A stretch of 64,000 nt of DNA from Corynebacterium kutscheri (GTDB lineage Bacteria > Actinomycetota > Actinomycetes > Mycobacteriales > Mycobacteriaceae). Position 1 is the stretch's first letter. Every line of letters starts with the position of its first letter. A program made the translations under genes and the position numbers. The notes under the pieces were generated by a model. It did not search any database and was not told the DNA's origin. It saw only the letters and a program-made list of their open reading frames with translations. This document shows, piece by piece, positions 35,403-48,988 of the stretch. The stretch is from contig NZ_CP011312.1 of the NCBI RefSeq assembly GCF_000980835.1, positions 2,232,001-2,296,000 of the forward strand, given 5' to 3'.

Positions 35403-35485
35403 AAAGGATTGTAACCCGATTAAATTCGGGGCAAGACCTGAGAACCACACAGTCTATGACTGAGGTGGCGCTCGGGTCTTTTTTT
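35403..35485 (+). promoter_or_regulatory. RAT antiterminator overlapping a terminator in the bgl leader
   Basis: AAAGGATTGTAACCCGATTA followed by AATTCGGGGCAAGACC (35403-35438) is a ribonucleic antiterminator of the BglG/LicT class. Its 3' end AAGACC is also the start of the terminator arm AAGACCTGAG (35433-35442), which pairs with CTCGGGTCTT (35471-35480) and is followed by a T-tract. The two structures exclude each other, so binding by the LicT-type protein encoded downstream would allow read-through when beta-glucosides are present. Confidence 0.92.
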
Positions 35486-35526
35486 ATTTCTACTAACAAC
35501 TAACAACAATTCATTAAGGCACACAC

Positions 35527-38899
<3,373 letters not shown>

Positions 38900-38904
38900 T
38901 CACT

Positions 38905-39756
38905 ATGAAAATTGTGCGCGTATTGAACAATAACGTGGTGCTTGCCATTGATGAGCACCACCAGGAAGCAGTCCTTACCGGCTGGGGAGTCGGCTTTCAA
39001 AAGAAGCCGGGGGAACTCGTCGACAAGCAAAAAATCAATCGGGTTTTCCGCCCGGAAGCGGATCGCGATAGTGATAATCTTGCCGATCAACTCGCGCACA
39101 TTAATCCCCTCTTTTTAGCAGCTGCCGACGACGCATTAAAAAAGGTTGCGGCAACTTTAGACATACCAGCAACCTCAGCTTCGGTTATTGCCCTGGCCGA
39201 TCACTTAGATGTGGCCCAACAGCGCTATCAGGCTGGGGATACTAGCGTGCATCCACTTCATGCAGAAGTAGTGCATCTCTATGCCACCGAGTATCAGGCT
39301 GCCCAAAATATTTTGCGTGAGGTCAATACTCAATTATCGCTTCAGCTTCCGGAAGAAGAGGCGATTGCTATTGCACTACACCTAGTCAATGCTGGTTTTC
39401 GCACGGATAGTTTGTTGGAAACCTACCGCATGACGGGAATTTTTCAACAACTATTTAAAATCATCTCGGCAAGCTTTGGTATTGAGGTCAACCAGCACTC
39501 TATTTCTGCGGCACGTTTTATTACTCACCTGCGGTATTTCTTTGTTCGAGTAAACCAAAATAAGCAGCTCAATGAAGGAATGCATGTGCTACAAGATTCT
39601 ATGGAACTTACCCATCCAGAAGCAGTGCGTTGTGCAGCTAAACTTGCTGCGGTATTAGAACTTCGGTTAGGGGCGGAAGTTTCTGCTGATGAACTTGCTT
39701 ATTTGAGTCTGCATGTAGCCAGGCTTGTCCAAGAAAACGGCAATTCTTCGCACTAG
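38905..39756 (+). CDS. licT: BglG/LicT-family transcription antiterminator
   Basis: 283 residues from the ATG at 38905, five bases after the bglA stop. The RNA-binding CAT domain covers residues 1-55 ('MKIVRVLNNNVVLAIDEHHQ', 'GWGVGFQKKPGELVDKQKI'). PRD1 and PRD2 follow, with conserved His residues in 'ALADHLDVA', 'HPLHAEVVHLY', 'ALHLVNAGF' and 'YLSLHVARL', the phosphorylation sites that couple it to the PTS. It should bind the RAT at 35403. Translation is probably coupled to bglA, as no good ribosome site is present. Confidence 0.93.
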   Translation: MKIVRVLNNNVVLAIDEHHQEAVLTGWGVGFQKKPGELVDKQKINRVFRPEADRDSDNLADQLAHINPLFLAAADDALKKVAATLDIPATSASVIALADHLDVAQQRYQAGDTSVHPLHAEVVHLYATEYQAAQNILREVNTQLSLQLPEEEAIAIALHLVNAGFRTDSLLETYRMTGIFQQLFKIISASFGIEVNQHSISAARFITHLRYFFVRVNQNKQLNEGMHVLQDSMELTHPEAVRCAAKLAAVLELRLGAEVSADELAYLSLHVARLVQENGNSSH

Positions 39757-39773
39757 CTAGGACTAGCTCACAT

Positions 39774-39821
39774 AAAAACACTTCCCGGCAGGTTAGCATC
39801 AGCCTACCGGGAAGTGTTTTT
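39774..39821. terminator. Bidirectional terminator, bgl operon / gntP-like operon
   Basis: Stem of ACACTTCCCGG with CCGGGAAGTGT, continued inward by AGG/CCT, with A5 on one side and T6 on the other. It ends both convergent operons. Confidence 0.92.
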
Positions 39822-39840
39822 TCTTTATTATATTTCTGGC

Positions 39841-41181
39841 TTAACCAACCAGTGCATAAAGTAGCCAGCATAAACAGAAACCAGCGGTACCAAAGATCGT
39901 CGATAAGACTGTCCAGGTTTTTAGGCCTTGTTTAACGCTGAGCCCAAGGTACTTGGTCACGATCCAGAAACCGGAATCGTTGATATGGGACAATCCCAGC
40001 GCACCAAAACCAATGGATAGCATAATCAACGTGACCTGCACGGTATTAAGTCCGGCATCGGCAATGGGCTGTACTAATAATCCGGTCGCGGTAAGCATGG
40101 CTACTGTGGCTGAGCCTTGGGAAGCACGCAATGCTAAGGATAATAGGAAGGCCATCAAAATCAGTGGCATGTTAATGCCAATGAGCATGTCGGATAGAAC
40201 CTGACCAATTCCAGATTCGACTAATACATTGGCAAAGCCGCCACCGGCACCGGTGACAAAGATAATTACAGCCACGGCTGGTAATGCGGAATCCATAATG
40301 CCAGCGCCCTGGTCAAGGTTCCATTTTTGTTGGCGACCAATAAAAATCCAAGCTACTACCACAGCAGTTAATAGCGCGACGGGGGAGGAGCCAATAAAAC
40401 TCACCGCAGAATGAAAACTAGTACCAGGTTCGCTTAACATGGCACCGGTTGTGCCCACCATGATCATAAGAATCGGCAGCAAAATCAACCCAATAATCAT
40501 AAATGGTGATGGTGCAACACCAGTAGGACCAGAATCATTTATTTCAACTGGTGACGCAAGCCGCTTGATGCCATCAACCTTAAAAAGTTTGGCAGCAAAA
40601 TAACCTATCACACAGGTAAGGGCGGCAATCGGTAGACCAAAGGTAAGCATTAAACCAGGATCTTCCTCCAAAGTACCTGCCACCGCAACCGGTCCTGGGT
40701 GAGGAGGTAATGCTACATGCACGGTTAACATAGCGCCGGCAACCGGTAAACCAATTTTTAGCGGATTGATTTTAGCTACAGCAGCAAAACCAAAAATAAT
40801 TGGTGCCAGGATAATAAATCCCACATCAAAGAACACCGGTATGCCTAGCACGAAGGCTGCTAAGGTTACTGCGGCAACAACCTTCTTTGGCCCAAGTTTC
40901 GTGGTGAAGTATTGTGCAACTGCTTCCGCACCACCAGAAACTTCAATCATCCGCCCTAGCATTGCACCGAGGCCAACAACTACCACTACTGATCCTAGTG
41001 TTTTTCCTACGCCACCGGTAACAGTGCTTACTGCATCGGCAAGCGGAATACCTGCTACTACAGCAGTAGCAATGGCTACGCCAATGAGTGCAACAAAAGC
41101 TGGAACCCGCAACCAAATAACTAGTAGAAGTAAAACGGCAACGGCGCCAATACCTAAACCAAGAAGCGCTGTTCCGGTCAT
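39841..41181 (-). CDS. GntP-family sugar-acid permease
   Basis: 446 residues, about 12 to 14 helices. Family blocks: 'GIPVFFDVGFIILAPIIFGF', 'TVHVALPPHPGPVAVAGTL' and 'ALRASQGSATVAMLTATGLL'. GntP proteins are H+ symporters for gluconate and related acids. Its ATG overlaps the stop of the dehydrogenase gene (ATGA). In this operon the cargo is more likely a tetronate (threonate or erythronate) than gluconate, for which a second GntP at 59 kb sits near gluconate genes. That assignment is inference from context. Confidence 0.88.
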   Translation of the reverse strand: MTGTALLGLGIGAVAVLLLLVIWLRVPAFVALIGVAIATAVVAGIPLADAVSTVTGGVGKTLGSVVVVVGLGAMLGRMIEVSGGAEAVAQYFTTKLGPKKVVAAVTLAAFVLGIPVFFDVGFIILAPIIFGFAAVAKINPLKIGLPVAGAMLTVHVALPPHPGPVAVAGTLEEDPGLMLTFGLPIAALTCVIGYFAAKLFKVDGIKRLASPVEINDSGPTGVAPSPFMIIGLILLPILMIMVGTTGAMLSEPGTSFHSAVSFIGSSPVALLTAVVVAWIFIGRQQKWNLDQGAGIMDSALPAVAVIIFVTGAGGGFANVLVESGIGQVLSDMLIGINMPLILMAFLLSLALRASQGSATVAMLTATGLLVQPIADAGLNTVQVTLIMLSIGFGALGLSHINDSGFWIVTKYLGLSVKQGLKTWTVLSTIFGTAGFCLCWLLYALVG

Positions 41182-42098
41182 GGTTTACCTCCTTGGGCGG
41201 TGTCATCAACTGTATCGGCAAGCTGTGTTGGGGCTACCACGGTAATAATGCTGGAATCGTCCTGAGCAGCTTTACCTCGCACAAGTCCGGCTAGGTACTG
41301 TTGTTCAGCGGCGGCAGCAAGGGGAACACCAATGCCGGCTTTCTTTGCAGCAGCAGTAACAATGCCCATATCTTTCACAAAAATATCTAGGCGGCTTTTT
41401 ACCTCTGCGCCTTCTGGGGTATAGGCCTCTAACATGCGCTGACCACGATCACCGAGCATGAAGGAAGCCGCAGCACCACTCATGAGTGCATCGAGTGCGG
41501 CTGCCGGATCAAGTCCTAAGCGATCAGCTAAGGCTAGAGCTTCGCCGGCTGCCGCAATGTGGACGCCACAGAGTAATTGGTTCACTGTTTTTAGCGCTTG
41601 TCCTTTACCGGGGGCGTCACCAACAATTACTAGATTAGAGGCCATAGCTTCTAATACTTCGCGGATTGACTCGACTACTTTTGGCTTCCCACCAGCAGTT
41701 ACTAGTAGATCACCTTCCCCGGCGCGTACCGGGCCACCAGAAATCGGAGCATCAACCAGGCCTAGGTTTTTCTCGGCTAATAATGCAGCGGCTTGTTCCA
41801 CGGCGGTCATGCCCACAGTTGAGGTGAGTAGGACAACCGCCCCTGCTGGCATAACCTCAGCAATGCCTTCTGTGCCAAAGAGAACCTCAAGTAATTGTGG
41901 TTCATTACGTACCGCTAATAAAACAACATCTGATTCACGAGCTGCTTCCCGAGCTGAACTAAAAGTCTCAATACCAGCTGCTTGGGCAAGTGCACAGCGG
42001 TCTTCGGCAATATCGACCCCACGTACGCTAAAAGTTTTTGCCAGGTTGGTAGCCATTGGCAAACCCATTGCACCTAGTCCAACAACGGTGATAATCAT
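41178..42098 (-). CDS. Beta-hydroxyacid dehydrogenase, probable L-threonate/tetronate type
   Basis: 306 residues. NAD site 'VVGLGAMGLPMATNLAKTF', substrate motif 'DAPISGGPVRAGEGDLLV', catalytic Lys in 'GKGQALKTVNQLLCGVHIAA', and the C-terminal 'KDMGIVTAAAKKAGIGVPL'. The family covers 3-hydroxyisobutyrate, tartronate semialdehyde and threonate dehydrogenases. Pairing with a DUF1537 kinase favours L-threonate (LtnD-like) oxidation. It is the middle gene of three. Confidence 0.82.
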   Translation of the reverse strand: MIITVVGLGAMGLPMATNLAKTFSVRGVDIAEDRCALAQAAGIETFSSAREAARESDVVLLAVRNEPQLLEVLFGTEGIAEVMPAGAVVLLTSTVGMTAVEQAAALLAEKNLGLVDAPISGGPVRAGEGDLLVTAGGKPKVVESIREVLEAMASNLVIVGDAPGKGQALKTVNQLLCGVHIAAAGEALALADRLGLDPAAALDALMSGAAASFMLGDRGQRMLEAYTPEGAEVKSRLDIFVKDMGIVTAAAKKAGIGVPLAAAAEQQYLAGLVRGKAAQDDSSIITVVAPTQLADTVDDTAQGGKP

Positions 42099-42128
42099 AG
42101 GAGGATCCTTTCGGGAAAATTAGTAAGT

Positions 42129-43562
42129 TTAAGAAAGCTTTTCGACGACTTCTGCCAATGAGGTATCAGTGCCAACATTGCCGGCGAAAACGATATAGGC
42201 CACCCCAGTTGCTGGACCATCAGCACTTGCCCATAGGGAAATAATTCCTTCCTGCATCGGGCCAACCACCATAGCGCGGGTCATTTCTAGACCCTTTGAG
42301 GCAACATCAGAAGAGGTAATTCCGCCTTTGGCAATAACAAACCGGGGAGTAACCTGATGAATGACCTGGTTGACTACTGCTACTAGTGCTGCTGAGACTT
42401 TGCGTGCAATAGCTAGTGATTCTTCCCCATCTTTGCCTTTCACCAGTTGTCGTGAGGTATGGAAAACAACATTGCCATTGCTTAGTTGGTTGGCAATAAG
42501 CGTTACCAATCCAGTGAGGTATTCTTCTCGACGATTACCTAGTACTTCAGCTACATCAAGCTCTACGACATATGGCTTAGTGTTTTCCAATAGATGATTA
42601 AGCTGGCGAGTTGTGGTGGGAACATGGGAACCGACAACAATCAGTCCGCCAGCAACGGCATTATCTGGTGTGTGTAGATCTTCTTTATTTAGTGGCTTAG
42701 GAACATCTTGTCCGATACGAGCACGAACAAATGGTGGGCCGACGCGATAAATAAAGCGCTTACCTTGTGCTTCTGCTTGGATCACACCCAGGCTTAGCAA
42801 ACGTAGATCATCTTCGGTGACGATATCGCTAACAATTGGTTGACGATGAGTTGCACTAAGCAGTTTTTCCGCAATGGCATCGGCACCACTTCTAATGGTG
42901 TTCAGGTCGATGACGAGGACTTCATCTGCTGTGACTCGCCCTTCAGTTTTTTCTTCCACCCATTTAGCCAACTCAGAATTGTGGTAACCAAAGGTTGCAT
43001 CTTGGGCAAACTCTGATTGACCGACCGGTAAATATCCATCGGTGTCATTACCGGCATAGTGCACTCCAGCGACAGTAATACGTCCGGCATCGCCAAAGGC
43101 AGGAACCAGTAGGTAGCCATCAATATCTACGTCGTGCAGCCGGGCAGCATCGGCAAGTGTATCTGGCTCTAGCGGGAAATGTCCGCGCAAGGTGGAATCA
43201 CTTCGAGAAACAAAGCTTAGTTCCACGCCATATTTCTGTGCTGCAGCATAAGCTGCCGTGGCAACTTCATTGTTGATAGCTTGAGCATCTGCTGGGCTTA
43301 GCGAGCGCGAGTTGGTCATTACATAGATGGCCGGAGTTTTTTGTTCCAATGCCCATGCTAAGTCTTCTTCTCGCCAGCGGGTAAGCACCGGTAGATCGGC
43401 TACTGATTGGGTACCGGTAGGATCGTCGTCCAGCACGACCAGAATCGGATCGTGATGACCTTTGCTTTCAGCTATAGCAATGGTTTCACGAACAGCGGCG
43501 GCAGTGGTTGGCACATCCCCTAGAAAAGGAGCAAGTAGTTCTGTTCCACTTCGATAAGACAT
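42129..43562 (-). CDS. otnK: Four-carbon acid sugar kinase (OtnK-like)
   Basis: 477 residues from the ATG at 43562, which has AAAGGA seven bases before; the frame runs 15 codons further. The N-terminal substrate domain has 'LVVLDDDPTGTQSVADLPVL' and 'SRSDSTLRGHFPLE'. The C-terminal nucleotide domain has 'IAKGGITSSDVASKGL' and a glycine-rich end. The family phosphorylates 3-oxo-tetronate to 3-oxo-tetronate 4-phosphate, and related sugar acids. It is first of the operon kinase-dehydrogenase-permease. The OtnC decarboxylase and OtnI isomerase of the known pathway are not here. Confidence 0.88.
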   Translation of the reverse strand: MSYRSGTELLAPFLGDVPTTAAAVRETIAIAESKGHHDPILVVLDDDPTGTQSVADLPVLTRWREEDLAWALEQKTPAIYVMTNSRSLSPADAQAINNEVATAAYAAAQKYGVELSFVSRSDSTLRGHFPLEPDTLADAARLHDVDIDGYLLVPAFGDAGRITVAGVHYAGNDTDGYLPVGQSEFAQDATFGYHNSELAKWVEEKTEGRVTADEVLVIDLNTIRSGADAIAEKLLSATHRQPIVSDIVTEDDLRLLSLGVIQAEAQGKRFIYRVGPPFVRARIGQDVPKPLNKEDLHTPDNAVAGGLIVVGSHVPTTTRQLNHLLENTKPYVVELDVAEVLGNRREEYLTGLVTLIANQLSNGNVVFHTSRQLVKGKDGEESLAIARKVSAALVAVVNQVIHQVTPRFVIAKGGITSSDVASKGLEMTRAMVVGPMQEGIISLWASADGPATGVAYIVFAGNVGTDTSLAEVVEKLS

Positions 43563-43874
43563 CACAATTCCTTTGTTCTTAGACCTCTGAGGACTATCTT
43601 TCATCAAAAATAACTTATTAGCGCTCAGATCAACACCAAAAGAAAGTGAAATACGTCATTAACACACCCATTTACCCCCTGATGTGCCACAGTTTTCTGT
43701 TTTACCTACCCCCACGACAAAATTATTCTACTGAGCTACATAAATAAGCTCAGCGATCACCCCAGGTTTACACTCGCTTTATCACGCGATCTCACTAGTG
43801 CTAACCAGGTAACACCCCAACCACATGCCAAGTTCTACTACATGAGCTACTAAAAATAAGGTGCTAGCCACTAG

Positions 43875-44576
43875 TTAATCATCAGCATCTACAAAACGCG
43901 CAATATCATCGAAGGTTTGTGTCATATGTCGGCGCATGGCATTCTTTGCACCTTCTTCATCACGATTTTTCACAGCTACAAAAATCTCTCGGTGATGTTT
44001 TTGCGCACGTTGGCACACCTCAGGCACCGAGCTAGTTTCATACCGGGAAGCAGCCAATTCATCAGCAAGCGGAATCATCACCGCAGTAATAAACGGGTTT
44101 TTACTAGCCTCAATCAGCGCGGTATGAAACTCAACGTCCGCGTCTACGATTGCTAGCACATCATTGGCAACAACGGCTGCATCATAAGCATCCAATGCTG
44201 CTCGCATACGCGCAATATCCTCATCTGTTGCCCGCGCTGCCGCATGCCCCGAAGCACCCACTTCAATCATGCGTCGAACTTCAGTGAGATAAAAACCTAC
44301 CTGATTTTTGCTGGTGGTACGCGAAATAATATCAACACGGGAGCGCACATCCGTCCAGGCACTTACTTCAGCAACAAATGTGCCCCGACCATGAACCACC
44401 TCAACCACACCGCGATCAGCAAGCGTACGCACCACCTCACGCATAGTGGGTCGAGAAACATCTAAAAATGCAGCAAGATTAGCCTCACTCGGTAAGGCTT
44501 GGCCTGGTTGGAATTCTCCATTTGCAATGCTTTGCATAATCCGATCGACGCCCAAAGTGACACGATCTTTGCGCAT
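43875..44576 (-). CDS. FadR-type GntR regulator
   Basis: 233 residues from the ATG at 44576; a GGAGAGG site lies upstream and the longer frame adds nine residues that overlap it. Winged helix 'RIMQSIANGEFQPGQALPSE', 'AAFLDVSRPTMREVVRTLAD' and 'VEVVHGRGTFV'. The FCD effector domain (about 95-225) holds conserved Asp/His metal ligands in 'DADVEFHTAL' and 'KHHREIFVAV'. It probably represses the adjacent tetronate operon in response to a sugar acid. Single gene, same strand, 312 bases upstream of otnK. Confidence 0.9.
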   Translation of the reverse strand: MRKDRVTLGVDRIMQSIANGEFQPGQALPSEANLAAFLDVSRPTMREVVRTLADRGVVEVVHGRGTFVAEVSAWTDVRSRVDIISRTTSKNQVGFYLTEVRRMIEVGASGHAAARATDEDIARMRAALDAYDAAVVANDVLAIVDADVEFHTALIEASKNPFITAVMIPLADELAASRYETSSVPEVCQRAQKHHREIFVAVKNRDEEGAKNAMRRHMTQTFDDIARFVDADD

Positions 44577-44736
44577 GAAAATTCGTCCTCTCCAGAAGCT
44601 CATACCTGCTGCATCTTATGCCGACATTTCTATCTTATGCCAAGCTTTTTATAGAAATAACCCCACCACTAGCACCTAAAACAATACGGTATGAGCCACC
44701 AGAAACAACAGCACCATTCAAAGAGAAAATAAATTA

Positions 44737-44784
44737 TCTGCCGAAGTTTTCACCCAAAAATGGGAAAATAAAAACTTCGGCAGA
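44737..44784 (-). terminator. leuS terminator
   Basis: Perfect 14-bp arms TCTGCCGAAGTTTT and AAAACTTCGGCAGA with an inner CCC/GGG pair. On the minus strand a T-rich run follows. It lies just downstream of leuS. Confidence 0.8.
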
Positions 44785-44866
44785 CAGAGCATTTTTACCC
44801 ATCACAACCCAGTTGGTGTGTATCCACACTGACCCTATGGGTTTCAGTATTTAACGGGACATATAC

Positions 44867-47728
44867 TTATTTCAGCACGAGGTTGACCATGCGTCCTGGA
44901 ACCACAATCGTCTTCACCACATTCTTTCCTGCCATATGCGTACGCACATCTGCATCAGCTAGTACAAGCTCAGTAATCGCAGCCTGATCAGCATCGGCAG
45001 GAACCATAATCCGAGTACGTACCTTGCCATTAATCTGCACCGGTAATTCAATCTCATCGTCGACAAGCCATTTCTCATCAAAGGTAGGAAATGGTTCAAA
45101 GGTGATGGTCTCGGTATGGCCAAGTCGCTGCCACAACTCTTCAGCAATGTGCGGGGCAACTGGGGAAATCATCTGTATCAATGGAGTTACCGCAGCACGA
45201 GGAGCACCAGCTGAGTAAGTCTTAGTCAGATAGTTAACATATTCGATTGCCTTGGCCACCACAGTGTTAATCCGCAGGCCTTCATAGTCATCCCGGATGC
45301 CCGCAATTGTGCGGTGTAATTGTTTACAATCATCCTCACTCAACTCGGCATCGGTGATAGCTAGCTCGCCAGTATTTTCATTAACTACTAACCGCCACAA
45401 GCGTTGCAAGAACCGTTGCGATCCCACCACGTCTTTGGTTGCCCAAGGACGCGAAGTATCCAGTGGGCCCATCGCCATCTCATAAACACGCAGAGTATCG
45501 GTACCATAGTCCCGGCAAATATCATCTGGGGAAACAGCGTTTTTTAATGACTTACCCATTTTGCCGTATTCCTGAGTGACTTTTTCACCCTGATAGTAGA
45601 ATTCGCCGTCTTTTTCTTCTACTTCAGCAGCTGGAACATACACCCCACGGGCATCGGTATACGCATAGGCCTGAATATATCCCTGATTAAAGAGTCGACG
45701 ATACGGCTCCCGGGAGCTGACATAGCCTAAGTCGAAAAGTACCTTATGCCAAAAACGTGAATACAAAAGGTGCAGCACAGCATGTTCTACACCACCGACG
45801 TAGAGGTCAACACCGCCTGGATCCTGTGGCCCATGCAATTCTGGGCGCGGTCCGGTCCAATAGCGTTCGTTTTCAATATTGCAGAATTCTTCATTATTGG
45901 TGGGATCAATATAGCGCAGCTGGTACCAGGAAGAGCCTGCCCATTGCGGCATAACGTTAGCATCGCGGGTGTACTTTTTCAGCCCATCGCCAAGATCAAG
46001 TTCTACTTCTAACCACTGGGTTTCCTTAGCCAATGGCGGCTGTGGCTCAGAATTAGCATCATTGGGATCAAACGATACCGGTTGGTAATCCTCCACCTCA
46101 GGAAGTTCGATAGGCAACATTGACTCAGGCAAGGTATGAGCAAGACCGTGCTCATCGTAGACCACCGGGAAAGGCTCGCCCCAATAGCGCTGGCGAGCAA
46201 AAAGCCAATCGCGTAGTTTGTACTGGATTTTTTCAACCCCCAGGCCACGCTGGGTAAGCCATTCGATAGTAGCGGCAATAGCAGACTTTTTATCTAAACC
46301 ATTAATATCTAGTCCCTCATCATTAGCGGAGTTAACCATTGTTCCCTCACCGCTAAAGGCCGCCACACTAATATCACCACCGGCAACGACCTCCACAATG
46401 GGCAATCCGAACTCGGTGGCGAACTCAAAGTCACGCTCATCATGAGCAGGCACAGCCATAATTGCACCGGTGCCATAGCCGGTGAGTACATAATCGCCAA
46501 TGAAGACTGGGATAGGCTGACCATTGACCGGGTTAATGGCATCTATGCCTAGATAAACACCGGTTTTTTCTTTGTTTTCTTGGCGCTCCACATCACTTTT
46601 CGCAGCAATCGCCTTGCGATAAGCGGCTACCGCCTCGGCAGGGGAGTTCTCACCGAAAGTCCAGCGAGGATCAACACCCTCATATACGCCAGCTCCTTCA
46701 GCAACCAAAACGTCGACAAGCTCGTGCTCTGGGGCCAGCACCATATATTGAGCACCAAAAAGCGTGTCTGGACGAGTGGTAAAAACAGTGATTTTTTGTG
46801 AACCAGCTGCAAAATCAACTTCCGCCCCCTGCGAGCGTCCGATCCAGTTACGCTGCATGCTCTTAACTTTTTCAGTCCAGTCAAGAAGTTCTAGGTCGTC
46901 GACAAGACGGTCAGCATAATCGGTGATCCGCATCATCCACTGGGAAAGGTTTTTGCGGAAAACCGGGAAATTACCGCGCTCTGAGCGACCATCGGCGGTA
47001 ACCTCCTCATTTGCCAGCACAGTTCCCAAACCCGGACACCAATTCACAATCGAATTAGAGCGGTAAACCAGACGGAAAGAATCTACTACCTTGCGCTGAG
47101 TAATCTCATCTAACTCACCATAGGGGGCACCAAACTCAGCTGGGGTAGCTACCTCACCGGAAAGCAACAATGGAATAAGTTCTTCAATACGTCGCGCTTT
47201 GTTTTGTTGCTTATCAAACCAGGCATTAAAAATTTGAATGAAAATCCACTGCGTCCACTTATAAAATTCTGGATCCGTAGTAGCTACTTTACGACGTCGA
47301 TCGTGGCCTAAACCCAGCGCATCAAGTTGCGCTTCCATGTTCTTGATATTTTGCATGGTCGTTGTACGCGGGTGTGTACCAGTTTGAATAGCGTATTGTT
47401 CTGCTGGTAAACCAAAAGCGTCGTATCCCATGGTGTGCAAAACATTTTTGCCCAACATACGATGAAACCGAGCAAAAACATCGGTTGCGATATACCCAAA
47501 TGGGTGCCCCACATGCAGACCAGCTCCGGAGGGATAAGGGAACATATCCTGAACGAATAACTTATCTGGCGAAAGCTCACCACCGGTTGCTAGATCACCC
47601 ACGGGATTCGGGGTTTCAAAAGTACCGTGGTCAATCCAGAATTGCTGCCAGTTTTTCTCAATGCTACCTGCAAGTTCCGGAGTGTAACGAAACGCAAAAT
47701 TAGCTGCTGGGTCGCTCAGTGTATTCAT
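44867..47728 (-). CDS. leuS: Leucyl-tRNA synthetase
   Basis: 953 residues. The HIGH motif is '[19 protein letters not shown]'. The editing domain inserts with '[20 protein letters not shown]' and '[16 protein letters not shown]'. The KMSKS motif reads [11 protein letters not shown]. The anticodon and C-terminal domains end '[17 protein letters not shown]'. It charges tRNA-Leu and hydrolyses misacylated products. No T-box leader is present; TACACT eight bases before ATG and the absence of a ribosome site indicate a leaderless mRNA. Confidence 0.97.
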   Translation of the reverse strand: MNTLSDPAANFAFRYTPELAGSIEKNWQQFWIDHGTFETPNPVGDLATGGELSPDKLFVQDMFPYPSGAGLHVGHPFGYIATDVFARFHRMLGKNVLHTMGYDAFGLPAEQYAIQTGTHPRTTTMQNIKNMEAQLDALGLGHDRRRKVATTDPEFYKWTQWIFIQIFNAWFDKQQNKARRIEELIPLLLSGEVATPAEFGAPYGELDEITQRKVVDSFRLVYRSNSIVNWCPGLGTVLANEEVTADGRSERGNFPVFRKNLSQWMMRITDYADRLVDDLELLDWTEKVKSMQRNWIGRSQGAEVDFAAGSQKITVFTTRPDTLFGAQYMVLAPEHELVDVLVAEGAGVYEGVDPRWTFGENSPAEAVAAYRKAIAAKSDVERQENKEKTGVYLGIDAINPVNGQPIPVFIGDYVLTGYGTGAIMAVPAHDERDFEFATEFGLPIVEVVAGGDISVAAFSGEGTMVNSANDEGLDINGLDKKSAIAATIEWLTQRGLGVEKIQYKLRDWLFARQRYWGEPFPVVYDEHGLAHTLPESMLPIELPEVEDYQPVSFDPNDANSEPQPPLAKETQWLEVELDLGDGLKKYTRDANVMPQWAGSSWYQLRYIDPTNNEEFCNIENERYWTGPRPELHGPQDPGGVDLYVGGVEHAVLHLLYSRFWHKVLFDLGYVSSREPYRRLFNQGYIQAYAYTDARGVYVPAAEVEEKDGEFYYQGEKVTQEYGKMGKSLKNAVSPDDICRDYGTDTLRVYEMAMGPLDTSRPWATKDVVGSQRFLQRLWRLVVNENTGELAITDAELSEDDCKQLHRTIAGIRDDYEGLRINTVVAKAIEYVNYLTKTYSAGAPRAAVTPLIQMISPVAPHIAEELWQRLGHTETITFEPFPTFDEKWLVDDEIELPVQINGKVRTRIMVPADADQAAITELVLADADVRTHMAGKNVVKTIVVPGRMVNLVLK

Positions 47729-47736
47729 GGGTAAAC

Positions 47737-47742
47737 AGTGTA
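47737..47742 (-). promoter_or_regulatory. -10 element of a leaderless leuS promoter
   Basis: TACACT on the minus strand, eight bases before the ATG at 47728. Spacing places the transcription start at or next to the A of ATG. Confidence 0.5.
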
Positions 47743-47790
47743 GTACCCTGGGTGGACTTTATTGCTTTTCGACGTCCTCCCCAGCTAATG

Positions 47791-47840
47791 AAAAAGAAAA
47801 ACGACGACATAAGCAGATGAATAAACACATGCTTATGTCG
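47791..47840 (-). terminator. Terminator of the ECF sigma operon
   Basis: CGACATAAGCA (47805-47815) pairs with TGCTTATGTCG (47830-47840); on the minus strand CGTTTTTCTTTTT follows. Confidence 0.88.
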
Positions 47841-47854
47841 CCGGTCAGTGCAGT

Positions 47855-48988
47855 TTATGGAGCCCCGGTTGTCTCATCGAAACAACCGATTTCTACGCTT
47901 TCTTTCGCTGGTGCGTTCTTGCCTTGATATTCAATATCTAATATGGTGTAGACATCTACCTGGTAGCCACAGGTTTTCTTTTCCCGCGCGGTGACCACGA
48001 CCGGATATTCTTGATAGTTTCCTTCTGCGCAGGAGGGATCACAAGAGTTGCTGACCGAAGTGCCGGTTGCTTTTGCTTGATCGCCACCCCAGTTCTGCCA
48101 GGTTAGTCGATCCACATAGTGATTATTATCGGCACAACCAAGACTGATCTGATCTGGTCCGGCTAAGCCAGTCACCGCATTACAATCCAAAATGGTTGCG
48201 GTTTCTACACTCGTGGTAATGTCAACGCCCATTAGTCCATAGGTACGAATAAGCTGTCCGGTAGTAGCTAGAATATCGAAACTCAGTTCATCTTCTTCAC
48301 GAATAATGCTTAAGATTTCTCCGTTTTTTTGGGCAAGATCGTTACCATCAAGTGAAGCAAGCAACTCATAGATAGCTTTTTCTTGAATACCGCGAATACC
48401 TGGAGTAAGCAGAGTTTTTAACAAACTCCGTGCAGAAGCATCACCATAGGTTTCGGTAATAAGACGGCCCATTTCTTGAGTGGAACCAGGTGTAGTTGCA
48501 AATTGCTCTGCACTAATCGCAGGGGAAAGATCACCAAGTTCTTTAAGCAATTCAGCACTATCGCCGCTGCCTGCCGCAGGTTCGACTTGTTGTTCCATAT
48601 GAACATCGCCGCTGGCATCAATAACATATTCAGTACGTACTCGCGTTTGACCACGTGAATCAGTACGCAGTACATAATCGCGCCCGGTGGTAGCAAGCTC
48701 AACTAAATCAGGTTGCGCATTTGCTGCCTCGGCACTCGCCAGCAACACATCACGAGCCTCATTACTATTCGAGGGAAGCATAGCGGTCACAGTAAGAGCA
48801 GTAGCAGCTAGGGCACAAGCGGCAACAAGTGCGGGCATTTTTCTCAATCGTCGGCCACTAGTAGCAGCCGCTGGGGATTCCTCATTCAAAATTTCTTTGA
48901 GAGTGTCCTCAGCATGCTGATAGGAGTAGGTATCTAGTGCCTCATCAGGGACTAGGTTTGCATCCCGAAGTCGATCAATAGGATTCAC
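47855..48988 (-). CDS. Membrane-anchored anti-sigma-like protein (CU044_5270-type)
   Basis: 377 residues. A short cytoplasmic N-terminus (MNPIDRLRDANLVPDEALDT), one membrane helix near 52-70 ('PALVAACALAATALTVTAML'), and a large outer domain with 'TTGRDYVLRTDSRGQTRVRT' and three later Cys pairs. The layout matches proteins paired with ECF sigma factors in actinobacteria. It overlaps the sigma gene by 14 bases. The likely role is to hold the sigma factor at the membrane until an envelope signal; it lacks a classical zinc anti-sigma motif, so this is inference. Confidence 0.75.
   Translation of the reverse strand: MNPIDRLRDANLVPDEALDTYSYQHAEDTLKEILNEESPAAATSGRRLRKMPALVAACALAATALTVTAMLPSNSNEARDVLLASAEAANAQPDLVELATTGRDYVLRTDSRGQTRVRTEYVIDASGDVHMEQQVEPAAGSGDSAELLKELGDLSPAISAEQFATTPGSTQEMGRLITETYGDASARSLLKTLLTPGIRGIQEKAIYELLASLDGNDLAQKNGEILSIIREEDELSFDILATTGQLIRTYGLMGVDITTSVETATILDCNAVTGLAGPDQISLGCADNNHYVDRLTWQNWGGDQAKATGTSVSNSCDPSCAEGNYQEYPVVVTAREKKTCGYQVDVYTILDIEYQGKNAPAKESVEIGCFDETTGAP

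Noticed and set aside
47729..47854. T-box riboswitch or attenuator upstream of leuS
   Set aside because: The gap is about 125 bases, contains the terminator of the opposite gene and the iterated 11-mer, and has no T-box sequence; leuS looks leaderless.
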